Source of the DNA: Siderastrea radians
Lineage: Eukaryota > Cnidaria > Anthozoa > Scleractinia > Rhizangiidae
Length of the DNA: 64,000 nt
NCBI GenBank assembly: GCA_964017195.1
Contig: OZ024896.1
Location: forward strand, 2,105,987-2,169,986
Direction: 5' to 3'
This document shows, one piece after another, positions 42,985 to 54,261 of this stretch. Under the pieces are notes generated by a model. The model did not search any database and was not told where the DNA came from. It worked only from the letters and a program-made list of their open reading frames with translations. The position numbers were made by a program, and so were the translations under genes. The stretch's first letter is position 1. Each line of letters begins with the position of its first letter.

Positions 42985-44592
42985 ACTTTGAGCTGAATTC
43001 CTGGTCAGTTAGACCCAAGTCAGGATTGATGGGCTCAGCAGCTTCAAGGGTGGTGATTTTCCTTCTTTTCGGAACTACGCTTTTATCTCCGGTGAGCATT
43101 TCATCGATTGACCGGTTTCTATTGGTTTTGGACGTTTAGCTTTTGCAGCACACACATCAAAATGCTCTGGAAATGAAATTACAATAAACAACTTTAATAA
43201 CGCATGTTGATAAATGTTCATTCTTGCCTATTACAGTCTTCTGCGACCTACTATAAAATTACACCATCTGTTTCATAAAACGTCAGACAATTTTCTTCGC
43301 TAGCATACGTCCTTGGAGATTGTATAGATCGGTATTCAAAATGTACCTTCCATCTTGAGTAATGGACTTATTGCAAGTTAATTTCAGAAAGTTCCTTTGT
43401 TTTCACCTAATAGCATGAGTGCTTTGGTTAACTGTTTCATTACCACTAACACGTGTGATTCAATTTCAATACAAAGAATTGAATAACAAAATTTCAGCTG
43501 GCCACAACTATACTAGGCTCGCTTATACTAGGTTGAGTTCGTCGCGAGTCTTCTTCCTTTGTGAGATAAGTCCCTGTAGCAGTCTGTCTGGCGAGCGATT
43601 CTTTACCTTTATAGTCTTTACACTGATAATCGGATTTTGACTTATCACGATCCTTCAGTTCACCCGAAATTGAGTGAGGTTGTTCGAACACGGTTAAATA
43701 TCTTTAGTTTGCGTTGCAGTACTCACTTCTTTTAAATGTATTCTCTCGTCCTTGTACATTGGTATCATAGCGCAACATTATCATCTTGTGGCAATGCCCA
43801 CATTAAACTTTCCACGTCCACTTGACTGTACTCCCACATTTTTACTTGACAGTTTGTGACTCGTCTTTCCTTAGCTTTGTTCCGCTTAATTCTCCAAGCT
43901 CTGTAATAAAAGAAAATTAACTAGCATACCTAGGTATCTTCATAAATTTTCTTCTTTAAAGAACTTTGGATAGCTTGAAGCGAAAACAAACCTTCCTCCA
44001 ACTGGATCTTCTCCTCTTCGGATAGAGTTTACACAACTTTTTGAGGCTCTAGCGAGGTTGAATTTTTGATGCTGTAAGAGGATCCGACTTCAGTTACAAT
44101 GGTTGATTTTCGAGGGGCAAATAGCACTTCAACGGGGTACACCATCACTGGAAAATAAAGAGATACATAATTACAAATGATTAACAGGTCTAACAAAAAC
44201 CTAACTTACCATTTAAGCTCAACAAAGACCTCTAGGCACGTTTTAAAAGGAGTGGGACTCCTTGTAAAACCGACCTCCAAGAAGGGCTTATCAAAGAAGG
44301 GGGGAGGGCTTATGGAGAAGGAGGGCTTAACATGGAACTTTTACTGATTTCAAAAAAAATTCTCCATGGCCAAGACATTTAAAGATTTGTGGGACACAAC
44401 AAAGTTCTTAACATGTTTTTTTACCTTGCAATTTATCAACCTGACTCCGAATGGAAGGCATCTCCAATTCCATTTGCGAGTCAGTGTTGATTGATGTTCT
44501 TTCTCCAGCAGCGTCAAGCCTCCCTAGGCGCAATTCTATTTTCTCCCCTATTCCAGTTTGTCTTGCAAGGTCATCAAGACCACCAACTCCTC
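42985..44592 (-). pseudogene. Downstream exons of a spliced gene in the nested element
   Basis: Minus-strand exon-like blocks with splice signals: about 44425-44592 (GVGGLDDLARQTGIGEKIEL), 43992-44147 (VYPVEVLFAPRKST ... with an in-frame TAA near 44030), a block ending at 43900 (AWRIKRNKAKERRVTNCQ), and about 42985-43166 (KRRKITTLEAAEPINPDLG, ending at a stop). The first block joins in phase 2 with the exon at 51193-51347. No domain is recognised; the second block's stop and a frame change in the last suggest decay. Confidence 0.4.
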
Positions 44593-45440
44593 TAAACTAC
44601 GTTAAATGATGAGTAATTCTGTAGTTACAGTAAAACTACTTACACTTAGTTAGACTACTTAGGTGACTATAGACCATTATAGGACACCTGAAGGAAATAA
44701 ACAAAGCATCGAGATACGAGATCATTTTCGTTAAAGACATTTTTGAAGAGGATGAATTTTAAGGCAAATATCAGTAGAATGAGAGAAAAGTAGTTTGGGA
44801 TAGTATATTAAAAATTGCAGGCTTGAATGTTTTAATGAGAGCAATCAAATGTTCACCTGGTTCCCGCTTTAGTCCGGCGGCATAGCTGAAAATTTCGGCT
44901 GAATTGTGCACTTCTTGTTACCGACCTAAAATTTGGCACACACAGAGAGATTATCGAGGAAAACATTTTTAGCTATAGAACCACCTTCACAGTTACGCCG
45001 TTTCCATGGAAACTGCATTTAAACGAGCTACATGTGAAAAGCCATTTCCTACATATTTTAGAGGACATTGGGATATCAGTCGGCGTATAGGGATGGCCAG
45101 TAGCGGCCAGATGTAGAAAGGGATTAAATGTCGTCGCCATGGTAACCACATCCCTAATTTATGCGTGAATATTAATTTATGCCATTTATGCAGCGTTTGC
45201 TCGTTCAGGTCAGGAAAACGATAATCACACATCATTCCCTCTTTAGCATATCTCGTCAGAGGTAAGACGTTACAACTTGCCACGTGTTACTATGGCAACC
45301 GAGTTCAGTTATCGCCTTGTAAAACTAAGAAAAAATTAACATGGAATCTGTTTCTTCTGCTGAGTTAATTTAACTTACGACCCTACTGGCTCTGCTGACA
45401 TACATGTTGAGTCCTTTTCGATCAAAATGCTTCATGAGAA
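44593..45440. other. Non-coding gap between genes of the nested element
   Basis: About 850 bp with no recognised coding or repeat content; the 96-codon minus-strand ORF at 44993-45283 shows no domain. Confidence 0.4.
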
Positions 45441-48400
45441 CTATTCTCTTATACATCTTCCATCACACACGCACAATGAAGTGCAAGGCAAATTAGCTCT
45501 ACAGCACTTGCATCTATTGTTCCTGCAGTTGGTCTTGCAGCCACAGCGGACGAGCTCTTGGCAGGAAATTGCAGCTTCAGGCAGTGTGCACCATCTCGGT
45601 TGCCACGTTTCCTCAGTAGACGTCCAGCCCCATCCTTCTGGGTGCGGTAGCTGGGGCATTAGTACGGTTGATTGGCCCCAAACGTGTCCTCCCTGGTAGG
45701 TCGCCCGTTTAACATGCTGTTCCAGCGCGTCCCGCGTCGGTGGCAGTCCCTCCAAGTCTCTTCCTCTCTTGGTGAGCAAATACTTCCTGGCATCGTTAAC
45801 CTTGGAAAAAGGGCACATACATTTTTAATGTTAAATCATACAATGAAGAATAAATAACAATACAATTATCAATCTACCTGTTGCCATACCTTGACTAATG
45901 TGCTGGTTCTGTCATACATCAGCACAATGAATCGCTCGATGGTGGCCAGAGTCTCGTCAGTGATGGAAGAGGGACCACTCACCAGCTCGACAAACGCCCT
46001 AGTAACTTCAGGGTAGGTTTCCCACGTGTTCCACGCTGTTTTCTTTCCATGCCGGGCAAAGAAGGACGTCGTGTCACTCCCAGTCAATGCATGAAATATG
46101 GGAAGGCTCTTCGATCTCACAGGACCTAATGCTGAGGCATAACGATGGGTCGGTACGATCTTGTGATTCTTGCCTGTTCCGAACGATACCCATAGCTCTT
46201 TGATTCCTAAGCTGTGTACAGCAGCTGCCAAAACAACCACATCAGTGCCCACAGTGCGGATCATGATAGAATTATGCCCCTTATCCACTGCATCAGCCAC
46301 ATGGACCATCATCCGTGTGTCTGCTTCCTCGTGTGAATAGGGTGACAGCTTCTCGCTTGTGTATGTCGAGGGATAACACAATACATCCTTGCCATTAGTT
46401 ACTATAAATTGCTTGCCATCGGTCTCAATTTTACCAGCTTGCTGGGACAAAAATGCAAACAGTTCCTTCTTATTTTCGTCTGACCGCAGGAATGTTTGCC
46501 AGTTTTGCGGTATCGTGTGCTGACGGTTAAGACTCTCTTTCTGGGTCCTTTTCCTCGCTGGGATCTCGTGGTAGCTTTTAAACTCTTGGCCAAGTACTCG
46601 TCCCATACAACATCCAACGTTTGGACATTTTCCATGGAACTGGAGAGGTATGGTAGGAAAATGTTGTCACTGCACTCAAGGAAGGTCTTGCAAAGCCTTG
46701 GTTTAAGCATTTGAACTGTGGCAGCTCCATCGAGAATGAGCACAGAAGTGGCCGGTTTGTCATCTGATGTCTCGATTATCATCTCAGTGCAAGGTATCAA
46801 GTCACTCTTCGAGCCTTGTCTGATTATTCCTCCATCAGATAGAGACGGTGGCGATCCTTGATTCTCGTGCGAGAAGAACTCATCAAGGTTGCCTTCGCGA
46901 TTCGGACATCCAATGTAGAGTTTGGAAAACAATTAACAGTCAGTTCGGGCCGACTTTCATTTCAGCTTGTCTCTGTCAGGCTTTGTCGTAGCAGAAGATG
47001 TCCACAAACAGAGGTTATTCCTTGGAATGCTGTACTCCAATGGCTTTAATCGGTCAATCAGCCGTTCCCTTACAAACACCGTATACTGCTCCTTTCCTAA
47101 AGTGTCAATCTTGCGCAGCGTGGTACACATTGAAGTGTCCGCAGTAGATTTGGACATCAGTGAAACAAGATATTCACTGGTTTCTTCAAATGGATTTCCC
47201 AGCTCCTCTATTGTTGACACCAGGGTGCTGACATGATTCTTGAACCTTGTTTGACTGGCATGAGACTGTTCGTGATGGGCCAACTGGCTATGCTGGTCTT
47301 CATCACTATTTTCAAACTCTTAAACCAACCTCGCAAGTTCAGGATCAGATACCATCCACCTTAGCAACGCACTCGGATTCTCTGTTAGACCTATCACCCC
47401 GCTGTCCCCTTTGATGAGCTCATTATTCTGCTCATGCGCCTGGTCCAGTGGAATGGCAGAGAAGGCATTTGCAGTCTTCTGCAGAGTAAACTTACCACTC
47501 TGAAACTCTCTGTAGATTTCTGGTTGCTTGGATTGCAGAGCTAACATATCCCTGATGTGCACGAGAAGCCACCTTACGTAGTTCGTGCGGTCGAGCGCGA
47601 ACATCCAAGCAGCAATTTCCACCAATGCCTCGGTGTACAGGGTGAAGCACGACTCTCTGAAAGATCGCACGAGGGTCAGCATCAGCAACTCAAATTGCAG
47701 AGAGATGTTCCAGTACTTAAACTGTGGGATCATGGTTTCTTTCTTACTTCTCCACGTGGAAAAGGAATCAGCCTCTTCTCCCTCTTTAACAGACTCGACG
47801 TACTTCCTGTATGCCCGTTTTTGAAGAATGAACAAACTTGCTGCAGTTACTTGGTGGGCGTACCTAGTGCGCGTAATGTGTGCACAGTTGACAAGCGACT
47901 CCGCTCTTCCTGCTGTTGTGATCTCAGCTTGTGATAAGACTTCAACCCATCCACTGCCAGCGAGCCAGGTCCCGATAGCTTTTAGCGCCGCCTGCTCGAT
48001 GTGAAGTCCACCAAGCATAACCACCAGATTATCCTCCACTGCACTGTCCTTCTGAGCCCACTGAATAGTTTTCGCTAAAGCAAAGAGTGGCTGGTCGCAA
48101 GCAATAACTACAGTTTGCCCCGGGTTTACATACTCTACGGCTTTGCTAATAACAGTTATGGCGTGACTTACCATCGCCACGGAATGAGCACAATCCGAAA
48201 AAAGAGGCAGTAGTGAGCTTGTACACTAAGTGGTTACCTGTGTCTGTCTCTCAGCGTGAAACGCAGACCACGAAAGTACTTCAGCTTTTTTGTTTTGGAC
48301 TTTGCTTTGATCGTTAATTGTCCTCTCTCTAACTATAGCCGCATTCACATTTCTAGTGTCCGTCTCGGTCTTTCCAGCTGTGTAGATCTTGTTGATATCC

Positions 48401-50115
48401 TCTAACCATTCGACTTCTTTCCGGATTGCATCAGCAATGGTATTCTGATTACCGACCATCATGGACTTTGAGACTGGGCTTACAGAAGGCTTGCCGCTCT
48501 TCGATACAATAGCTGGGACACTGGTGTAGCTTGCAGGATTGATGCACTTTTCAGGCGACGACTCCCGCAAAATAATTTGTCCCATGTCATGGCCTTCCTC
48601 AGTGGTACTAGGGTGTTGAATGAGAGAAATGCTTGTGCCATGGAAAGATCCTGTTGCTGTTGTGGACGAAGGGTTCTGGTCTATGTTGTCCACAACAGCG
48701 GTAGTAAAAACCTGTCCACGTAGTTTAGGAGGGCATACCGTTCCATTCTCTTCGTAACCTTCACACGCAGCATTGGCAAGGTCTGATGATAGGTGCAGTA
48801 CTTTGTCATATGACAAAGATAAACCTAAAGCGGAAAGTTTCTCTACTAATTCCCCTCTTCTTGTTTTAACGTGCATCAGTACAAGTATAAAGGTAAGGGT
48901 GTTTCCTGATTTCTACTATGCCTGACAGACCCATCAGTAGATCTCCGCCCATGCTTTATACTGTTGAACTTTATAAGCTGCGCTATAGAGAGAGCAGCTT
49001 GCTGATTTCCCTGCTCGTGAGATTGCTCATTGGTGCCTACGAGAATCATTTTGACTAATGTTAGCAAGGCCGGCGATACAGAGCGTTGTTGGCATGCTTG
49101 GGAAAACGTCCCATTGAACAGGTCACTATTTTTGAACATATCGTCCCTCACAATTTCGGCCGCCCGTGCAAGAGACATTATTTTACTATCCTCCTCTCTT
49201 TCAAGACTCTCTGACAGTACTTGCGCGATACTGTTTTCAGACACCAGCAACACCTCCTTCCCCTTCGCGTATGCACTCAGTCCTGGGATGCTAGCGAGAA
49301 GTTTGTCTTTAAATCGCGTTACAGATTGATCCTGTGTCGGCGCGCCTAGTTCCTGTAACCTTGTCAAATATTCCCTCTTGATATCGGACAGTTTTAACAC
49401 CTTACAGTCAGAGGTACACATTTCGCAGTCCTCTAACTTACGTACGATCTCAGAAAAAGCTACTCTTTGTGGCGTTGATTCCTCTACCTGGTTCACGAAG
49501 GGCTGTTGTCTAGTACGCGCATATAGTGCAACTAAACATTGTTTATGGTACTGACTTTTCAGTGCTACCATGTCCCCAGCACTAAGTTTCCCTAAAAGAT
49601 TAAAATCGTTTACCTCCATGGCAACAGCGCGAACGCGAGAATCTAGCTCCATTGTGCTTGCCCGAGATAACGGGTTCCCCTCAGTGGCTGCTCCCCCGCA
49701 AAAGAAACAGACTTCTTGTCCTACAGACGCGCTAGGGAGGTCAGATCTTCGCGCTTTCCACTCTCCTCGGGTTGCTGCAATACGTTTCCTTCAGCTGGCT
49801 TTCTTTTCCTCTCCAGCCTCTTCAATTTGGTTGCGTTGTACTTAACGCGGCATGACTTATGCCCTGAAGCATTATGCTTCAAAAGTGTCTCAGCAATCCC
49901 TTCCCCTTCATCCAGCTTCGCTAAGTCAAGCTGAAGTTCTCCAGCCTCAAAAAACTCTCCAAATCCTTTTGAAGTGTGATGTATCCAGTACCACGGTTGC
50001 TCTGTTTCGAGTTTACTGGGCATTCCCTCTTCTCGCTTGTGTTTTCTTGGCAAAATACGCATTTGCTCCAGTCAACGCTCCTGGACACTGATGCATTTTG
50101 GCTTGATTCCTGCAT
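45441..50115 (-). pseudogene. Transposase-like gene (XPG/PIN-like core, CXC tail), broken
   Basis: The minus strand reads, in order: a CVFCQE zinc motif with HKSCRVKYN; CFFCGGAA with HKQCLVALYAR; an LVGTNEQS-type segment; NIDQNPSSTTATGSFHGTS; VIACDQPLFALAK; HHEQSHASQTRFKNHV; LILDGAATVQMLKP; WDEYLAKSLK; SHEEADTRMMVHVADA and RTVGTDVVVLA; GSDTTSF; then, after an intron (45819-45868), a C-rich tail CGCKTNCRNNRCKCCR like a CXC (tesmin) motif. The EEADT and TDVVVL strands recall XPG/PIN-type nucleases of Academ-like transposons. Stops near 48226, 47320, 46957 and about 46940 and frame changes near 49730, 48876 and 46600 make it non-functional. I place the class by pattern only. Confidence 0.65.
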
Positions 50116-51192
50116 ATTTGGCCTACATCACGGCTCAGCTTTACCAGATGGTCACTAAAAATGCGGCTTACAATTTTCTCTTTCGAAAATAATACTGAGA
50201 AAATAATATTGCCGAAACACGCACAATGGAAGACAATGACACTATGCACGCAAGCAAGGAAAAACTTTCTATTCAAATTTGGCACGCTTAATTAAAGCAC
50301 TAAAGTTAGTATTGTTCTGTATGAATGACTCATTAATACAACAAAATTTGTTATTGTTGAAAGTAATGTTAAAACTATTACGAGAGTTTTACTTTTTTCG
50401 TGAAAATTATAGTGTCATTTCCGAGTAACTGAAAAAGGACAAGCTATCTTCGCGGGGGGTCTCAGCAAGGCAAAACTTCTACGCCGTTTCTGCGCCATAC
50501 GGTGAGAACTGAGAGTGGTTCTATAGCAGAAGTGAGTCACCTGGCGTATTTCTATAGATCTGCAAAATATGACATGAGTAACAAAAATGACACAATTTTC
50601 CAGCTATGCCGCCGGACTATTGGTTTCTCCGAGTAAAGCAAATTTGCAGGAAAGTTGAAGAAATGGAAGTGAAAAAAAGGAAACATACATCGATCTCTTA
50701 AAAGTTATAGGGACGTAATTAAAAATAACTTTTGAAAAAAAAACGACGACATTGTAACTCTATTTCTATGGACAACACCGCTGACTGGTAGCGATAAGAA
50801 AAATCAACTGAAAATTACAGCTTTTTAATATTAGTCCAGTATCACTAGTCTTAACAAAACCAATTCAACTACAACTGAATAGAAAGGGGTAATGTCTGAA
50901 CGAGAAAAATGTATTTGTCGTATTTCTTAAGCTTCTGCGTTAAAAAGACCAAGGAGGTAACCGATTTTTTTAAAAAATAATCCGCGCTGTGTAGGCCAAG
51001 AAATCATGCTCGTTGAAAGTATGAACATTCAAGCTTAAGATTTGAGCTAACCGGTTGTATAAAACTATGAACTAAGAGTGAGTTGTCTTTCTGTTCCTTA
51101 AATAACCTGAGTAGTTATACTATAAATAAAATATAAAGTTGTTAAGTACTGCCAGCATTGAATGGACTGTAAATACTAATCAAAATACTTAC
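50116..51192. other. Non-coding stretch in the nested element
   Basis: AT-rich, about 1 kb; probable 5' region of the transposase-like gene and intron of the gene starting at 51347. Confidence 0.4.
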
Positions 51193-51347
51193 CGCAGTAG
51201 CTCCTTTAGCTGCTGTATACTTTGCGTAGAACGAGGCAGCTTTATCCTAAATTTTTCTTTTCGGATAAAATCTTTTGGCGCTGCTCCAAGTTTGTAAAAA
51301 AGAGCAACGCATCTGATGATACCAAATGACACGACTTCGGCCGCCAT
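51193..51347 (-). CDS. First exon of a spliced gene at the right end of the nested element
   Basis: Open from ATG (51345-51347): MAAEVVSFGIIRCVALFYKL, then PKDFIRKEKFRIKLPRS and QQLKELL, ending at a GTAAGT donor after 155 bp (phase 2). The exon at 44592 begins in phase 2 and continues a plausible reading. If joined, the 6.6-kb intron contains the entire transposase-like gene. Product unknown. Confidence 0.5.
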
Positions 51348-51557
51348 CTTTCCATGTGCTTTCTTAAAAGCTTTGAAGCCTGGCCTTATGTCAAATTACC
51401 TCCCCACAGGGTAGGGGAGAAAATGGGGAAAGAGGCAATCCTTTGTTTAGGGAAAAGGTTGAGAAGGCGGGCTTCATGGAAAATAAAGCGAGCGCTTGAA
51501 TAATCACCAACAAACACGCAAAAACCGAAAACCACGAGTAAAAGTTATGATTTCCCG

Positions 51558-51656
51558 AGACCGCGTGAAATTTTTTTTGACCGTAGACCGCCAGTTTAAA
51601 ACGAATTTTCCCGCAGACCGCCACTCAGAAATGGCTCAGACCGCCAGACCGCCAGA
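51558..51656. repeat. Right subterminal GACCGCC cluster of the nested element
   Basis: AGACCGCC words appear at least five times in about 100 bp, in direct rather than inverted orientation relative to the left cluster. Confidence 0.65.
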
Positions 51657-51663
51657 GTATAAT

Positions 51664-51677
51664 AGACCCTCTTGTAC
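51664..51677. repeat. Nested element: right inverted end and target duplication
   Basis: AGACCCTC at 51664-51671 then TTGTAC at 51672-51677. Confidence 0.9.
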
Positions 51678-51823
51678 CAGTCATAAAAGTTATCTCGGTC
51701 TCTTACGGTAAATTTGTGGCCCGACTTGTTTTGAGTTTGGGTATTCCCCGGCAAAGTGAGCGGGGTGTCCAAATTCACTTGGGCGTATTCAGTCTTCTCG
51801 AGATATGGCTGTGATCTGAACAT
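51672..51823 (-). pseudogene. Major capsid protein, N-terminal part (split by nested transposon)
   Basis: Starts MFRSQPYLEKTEYAQVNLD and runs to a DNFYDWY segment, where the nested element and its TTGTAC duplication interrupt the gene. The same reading frame resumes on the far side at 38205. A TATA word lies 12 nt before the ATG. Confidence 0.7.
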
Positions 51824-51894
51824 CTGAGCAATCCTTATACTAAGAGAAAAAATTTTCTGAGATTAAATTTCGTTTGCTAAAATTCGATTTAATT

Positions 51895-52251
51895 TCACAA
51901 GGGTAGCTGATGAAGCAGATTTTTTTGGCACTCGGTTTTGTAAAATGTTTTCAAGTTTCTTTTTGGTATCCTGCCCCACCTTCTGTTGTTTTGCTTTCGC
52001 TTTTGCAGTATTTGCCGTATTTGCTTTGAACCTTTTTCGACAGCAATTTCTCCAACTTTCTGCCCCGCTTTTTCAGCAACTGTTTTTGCGGATTTTTCGG
52101 CGGCTGTCTTCGCCACATTCTTTGTAGTGCCTTTGAATGCTTTGCCGATGGTCATAAGGGTGTCACGGATCAAACCCGACCCCTTGTGTTTATATCGATA
52201 CCTTCCGATGTTTTCGTCCGAAAATCTTGTCCACTCACTCGGGTGATTCAT
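51895..52251 (-). CDS. Alanine/lysine-rich minor virion protein candidate
   Basis: A 118-codon ORF: MNHPSEWTRFSDENIGRYRY, then GSGLIRDTLMTIGKAFKG and a helical Ala/Lys run (AKTAAEKSAKTVAEKAGQKV). The last 30 codons look out of frame, with a frame change near 52000. Place between the capsid and penton-type genes suggests a small virion protein, similar in style to adenovirus minor core proteins; this is inferred. A TATAT motif (52256-52260) lies 4 nt before the ATG. Confidence 0.5.
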   Translation of the reverse strand: MNHPSEWTRFSDENIGRYRYKHKGSGLIRDTLMTIGKAFKGTTKNVAKTAAEKSAKTVAEKAGQKVGEIAVEKGSKQIRQILQKRKQNNRRWGRIPKRNLKTFYKTECQKNLLHQLPL

Positions 52252-52278
52252 GGTGTATATTCATGCCAACAAAAATCC

Positions 52279-53046
52279 TTACTCTTTTTCAATCATTATG
52301 CTTACTGCAACATCTATTCCGTTGAGATCCAGGATGTTGTTTCTTCCATCGGACACCCAAAGCCTTATTGTATTGATCTCGCTTTTGTTCACAGGATGCC
52401 ACTCAAGCCGATACGGCTCTTTTTGAAATGGATAACTAACCTGAAGCCCTGTTGTTGAAAAACTGTATAAGACATCGCTTGGAGCGTCGTTTGCTCGCCG
52501 TGTGATCAGATCGCAGTGGAGAAACACCCAATCAACGCTCCTTGTGATATTCGGGACCGTTGCTCAGACAAAATTCTTTTCTCCCGTCAAAATCTTTTGT
52601 TTTCATAACCAAGCAATTCTGCGAACTCGCCTTCAGAAAGGTCAATCTCATAATTTTCATGCATCAGAATGACAACCCGGAATATCGTCCTATCGAGATA
52701 CAGAGTGAAAATGAACTTACTGTCTTTGTCTTCCGGGTCCACTTTACCGGGTTTGGGTCTGAAGAAAACTGTTGATGCCAGAGTAATCATACATTCCGTT
52801 CGGAAAAATCAAGGTCTGCCACTCTTCAGTTTTCTTTCTCCAGCGAATTTTGTTGTTACCAGAAGAGGCATCGATGTTGTACCATGAGTAGCTCATTGTG
52901 ATAAATTTGTTTAGCGCGGCTTTATAGTTTCCTGAACCCAAGTGGATCGGAGGTTAAAAGTTTATTGTGAAATCGTGTGAAACCTGGCGCCCCCCGGTTC
53001 TTTGTTGTTTTGCGAGGTTCGAGTCAAGCAGAAGATTAAACGACAT
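52279..53046 (-). pseudogene. Penton-type minor capsid protein candidate, broken
   Basis: Starts at ATG 53046 (MSFNLLLDSNLAKQQRTGG) and meets an in-frame TAA near 52955. It then reads LGSGNYKAALNKFITMSYSW, NGMYDYSGINSFLQ, KVDPEDKDSKFIFTLYLD, FAELLGY and, after two frame changes (near 52750 and 52590), VLYSFSTTGLQVSYPF and LNGIDVAVSIMIEKE. The beta-rich content, length of about 255 codons and place next to the capsid gene fit the single-jelly-roll penton protein of Polintons; this is an inference. A TATATA motif (53055-53060) lies 8 nt before the ATG. Confidence 0.6.
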
Positions 53047-53054
53047 TATTGGCC

Positions 53055-53060
53055 TATATA
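53055..53060 (-). promoter_or_regulatory. TATATA motif 8 nt before the penton-type ATG
   Basis: Decides the start at 53046, which the in-frame TAA otherwise hides. Confidence 0.45.
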
Positions 53061-53109
53061 ATCACAAACAATTTTTTCTTTTGCTTTTCGTCAATTACGC
53101 CGAGTCCAA

Positions 53110-53697
53110 CTAGTGAATCAAGCAGAGAAAATACCTTAGTTTTATTGAGCTGTTTCCAGTGATCGTTCCTAAGCTCACGTAAAGTTGGTTGATCAGTTTG
53201 CCACTTCCTTCGGTTTCCCAATCCTGTTCAGGGAAGTCCTCTTCATCGTCTGAAGGCTCGACAACAGGTCTTCGGCTCATGACAGCTTTTTCCAGGGAGG
53301 TTGGAGGAGATTCTTTACTTTTGCGTAGGGGTGTAGACTTTAGTCTCTGCTTCCCCTGCTGCAGCTGTTTCGATAGAGGTTGGGTTGCCCTTCTTTTTTC
53401 ATAGCTGGAGCTGTTTCCAGTGATCGTTCCTAAGCTCACGTAAAGTTGGTTGATCAGTTTGCCACTTCCTTCGGTTTCCCAATCCTGTTCAGGGAAAGCC
53501 TCTTCATCGTCTGAAGGCTCGACAACAGGTCTTCGGCTCATGACAGCTTTTTCCAGGGAGGTTGGAGGAGATTCTTTACTTTTGCGTAGGGGTGTAGACT
53601 TTAGTCTCTGCTTCCCCTGCTGCAGCTGTTTCGATAGAGGTTGGGTTGCCCCTCTTTTTTCATAGATCCCATCTCTTACTCTTTTGAGCTCCTCCAC
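53110..53697 (-). CDS. Unrecognised Polinton protein with a doubled 87-residue unit
   Basis: A 195-codon ORF made mostly of two copies of one unit: RATQPLSKQLQQGKQRLKST, then SPPTSLEKAVMSRRPVVEPS, an acidic DDEE patch, QDWETEGSGKLINQL and YVSLGTITGNSS. The ORF opens at a GTG (VEELKRVRDGIYEK) just after the preceding gene; the frame is closed 5 codons upstream. It may be the C-terminal half of the gene at 53730-54233, separated by a frame change. Function unknown; possibly a scaffold or structural protein. Confidence 0.5.
   Translation of the reverse strand: MEELKRVRDGIYEKRGATQPLSKQLQQGKQRLKSTPLRKSKESPPTSLEKAVMSRRPVVEPSDDEEAFPEQDWETEGSGKLINQLYVSLGTITGNSSSYEKRRATQPLSKQLQQGKQRLKSTPLRKSKESPPTSLEKAVMSRRPVVEPSDDEEDFPEQDWETEGSGKLINQLYVSLGTITGNSSIKLRYFLCLIH
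53147..53665. repeat. 261-bp in-frame tandem duplication
   Basis: Copies at 53147-53404 and 53408-53665 start with GAGCTGTTTCCAGTGATCG. They differ at only a few positions, among them a change in the acidic patch (Asp versus Ala) and one near the end. 261 bp is 87 codons, so the frame is kept. Confidence 0.95.
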
Positions 53698-53729
53698 GGA
53701 ATAACCATGATGTTAGGATTCTTTACTTT

Positions 53730-54233
53730 TTACTCTGTAGTTGGGATCAGCTGATTGACCGTTTGCAACAGAGTTGATTCATCGGGGTATTTTGGCTCAA
53801 CCGGTCTCGGCATCCCCCACTCTTTACGTGTGGATTTTTTTTCCAGCAGCGGTGGGGTTGGTTGTGGAAAATCACCACCACCATCATCATCATCATCATA
53901 TTGGTATGGGGGTGGTGGTGATGGTGGTGGTGGTTCTGGTGATGGTGGTGGTGTTGGTTCTGGTGTTGGTGCATCCGGTCTGAATTCTTCGCCAAACGGG
54001 TTGGTTCTGTCAAATTCGTCCATTGCATATTCAGAACTTTCCTCCATCTCTTGCGTAGTGGTGCTGCTCTTTTCATCAAGCCTTTTTGTAATAGGTTTAA
54101 AACGCTCCTCCCCTGAAAGCTGACCAAGTTCTTTGCTTATTTTGTCCATTCTAAATTTTTGGTGAATGTCTTGTGTTTGTTGATCGACCGCTGACTTTTC
54201 CTCTGCCAACTGATGCCACCTTTGTACTGACAT
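53730..54233 (-). CDS. Proline/aspartate-rich Polinton protein
   Basis: A 167-codon ORF: helical start (MSVQRWHQLAEEKSAVDQQT), charged middle, then PTPEPTPPPSPEPPPPSPPP, a five-Asp run and a Gly/Pro segment. Low complexity suggests a disordered scaffold or linker protein. The start lies opposite the ATPase gene, with a TATATA motif in the 28-bp gap between the two. Function not known. Confidence 0.5.
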   Translation of the reverse strand: MSVQRWHQLAEEKSAVDQQTQDIHQKFRMDKISKELGQLSGEERFKPITKRLDEKSSTTTQEMEESSEYAMDEFDRTNPFGEEFRPDAPTPEPTPPPSPEPPPPSPPPPYQYDDDDDGGGDFPQPTPPLLEKKSTRKEWGMPRPVEPKYPDESTLLQTVNQLIPTTE

Positions 54234-54247
54234 ATTTCCAGCGTAAT

Positions 54248-54253
54248 TATATA
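54248..54253. promoter_or_regulatory. TATATA motif in a divergent 28-bp intergenic region
   Basis: Lies 8 nt before the ATPase ATG (54262) and 14 nt before the ATG of the minus-strand gene (54233). It may serve both. Confidence 0.5.
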
Positions 54254-54261
54254 GAAAAAAA

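Larger units (their letters stand above)
38206..51671. mobile_element. Nested 13.5-kb DNA transposon inserted in the Polinton capsid gene
   Basis: Starts GAGGGTCTTTATA and ends TATAATAGACCCTC, an 8-bp perfect inverted end with a similar AT-rich continuation. It is flanked on both sides by TTGTAC (38200-38205 and 51672-51677), a 6-bp target duplication. All its genes are on the minus strand: a spliced gene with its first exon at 51193, a transposase-like gene at 45441-50115, and a large accessory gene at 39045-42655. The superfamily is not certain: the transposase style recalls Academ-like elements (XPG-type nuclease), but those are described with 3-4-bp duplications. Confidence 0.85.

Noticed and set aside
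53747..54127. Histidine-rich and glycine-rich ORFs on both strands
   Set aside because: Frame shadows of the Pro/Asp-rich low-complexity stretch of the gene at 53730-54233.
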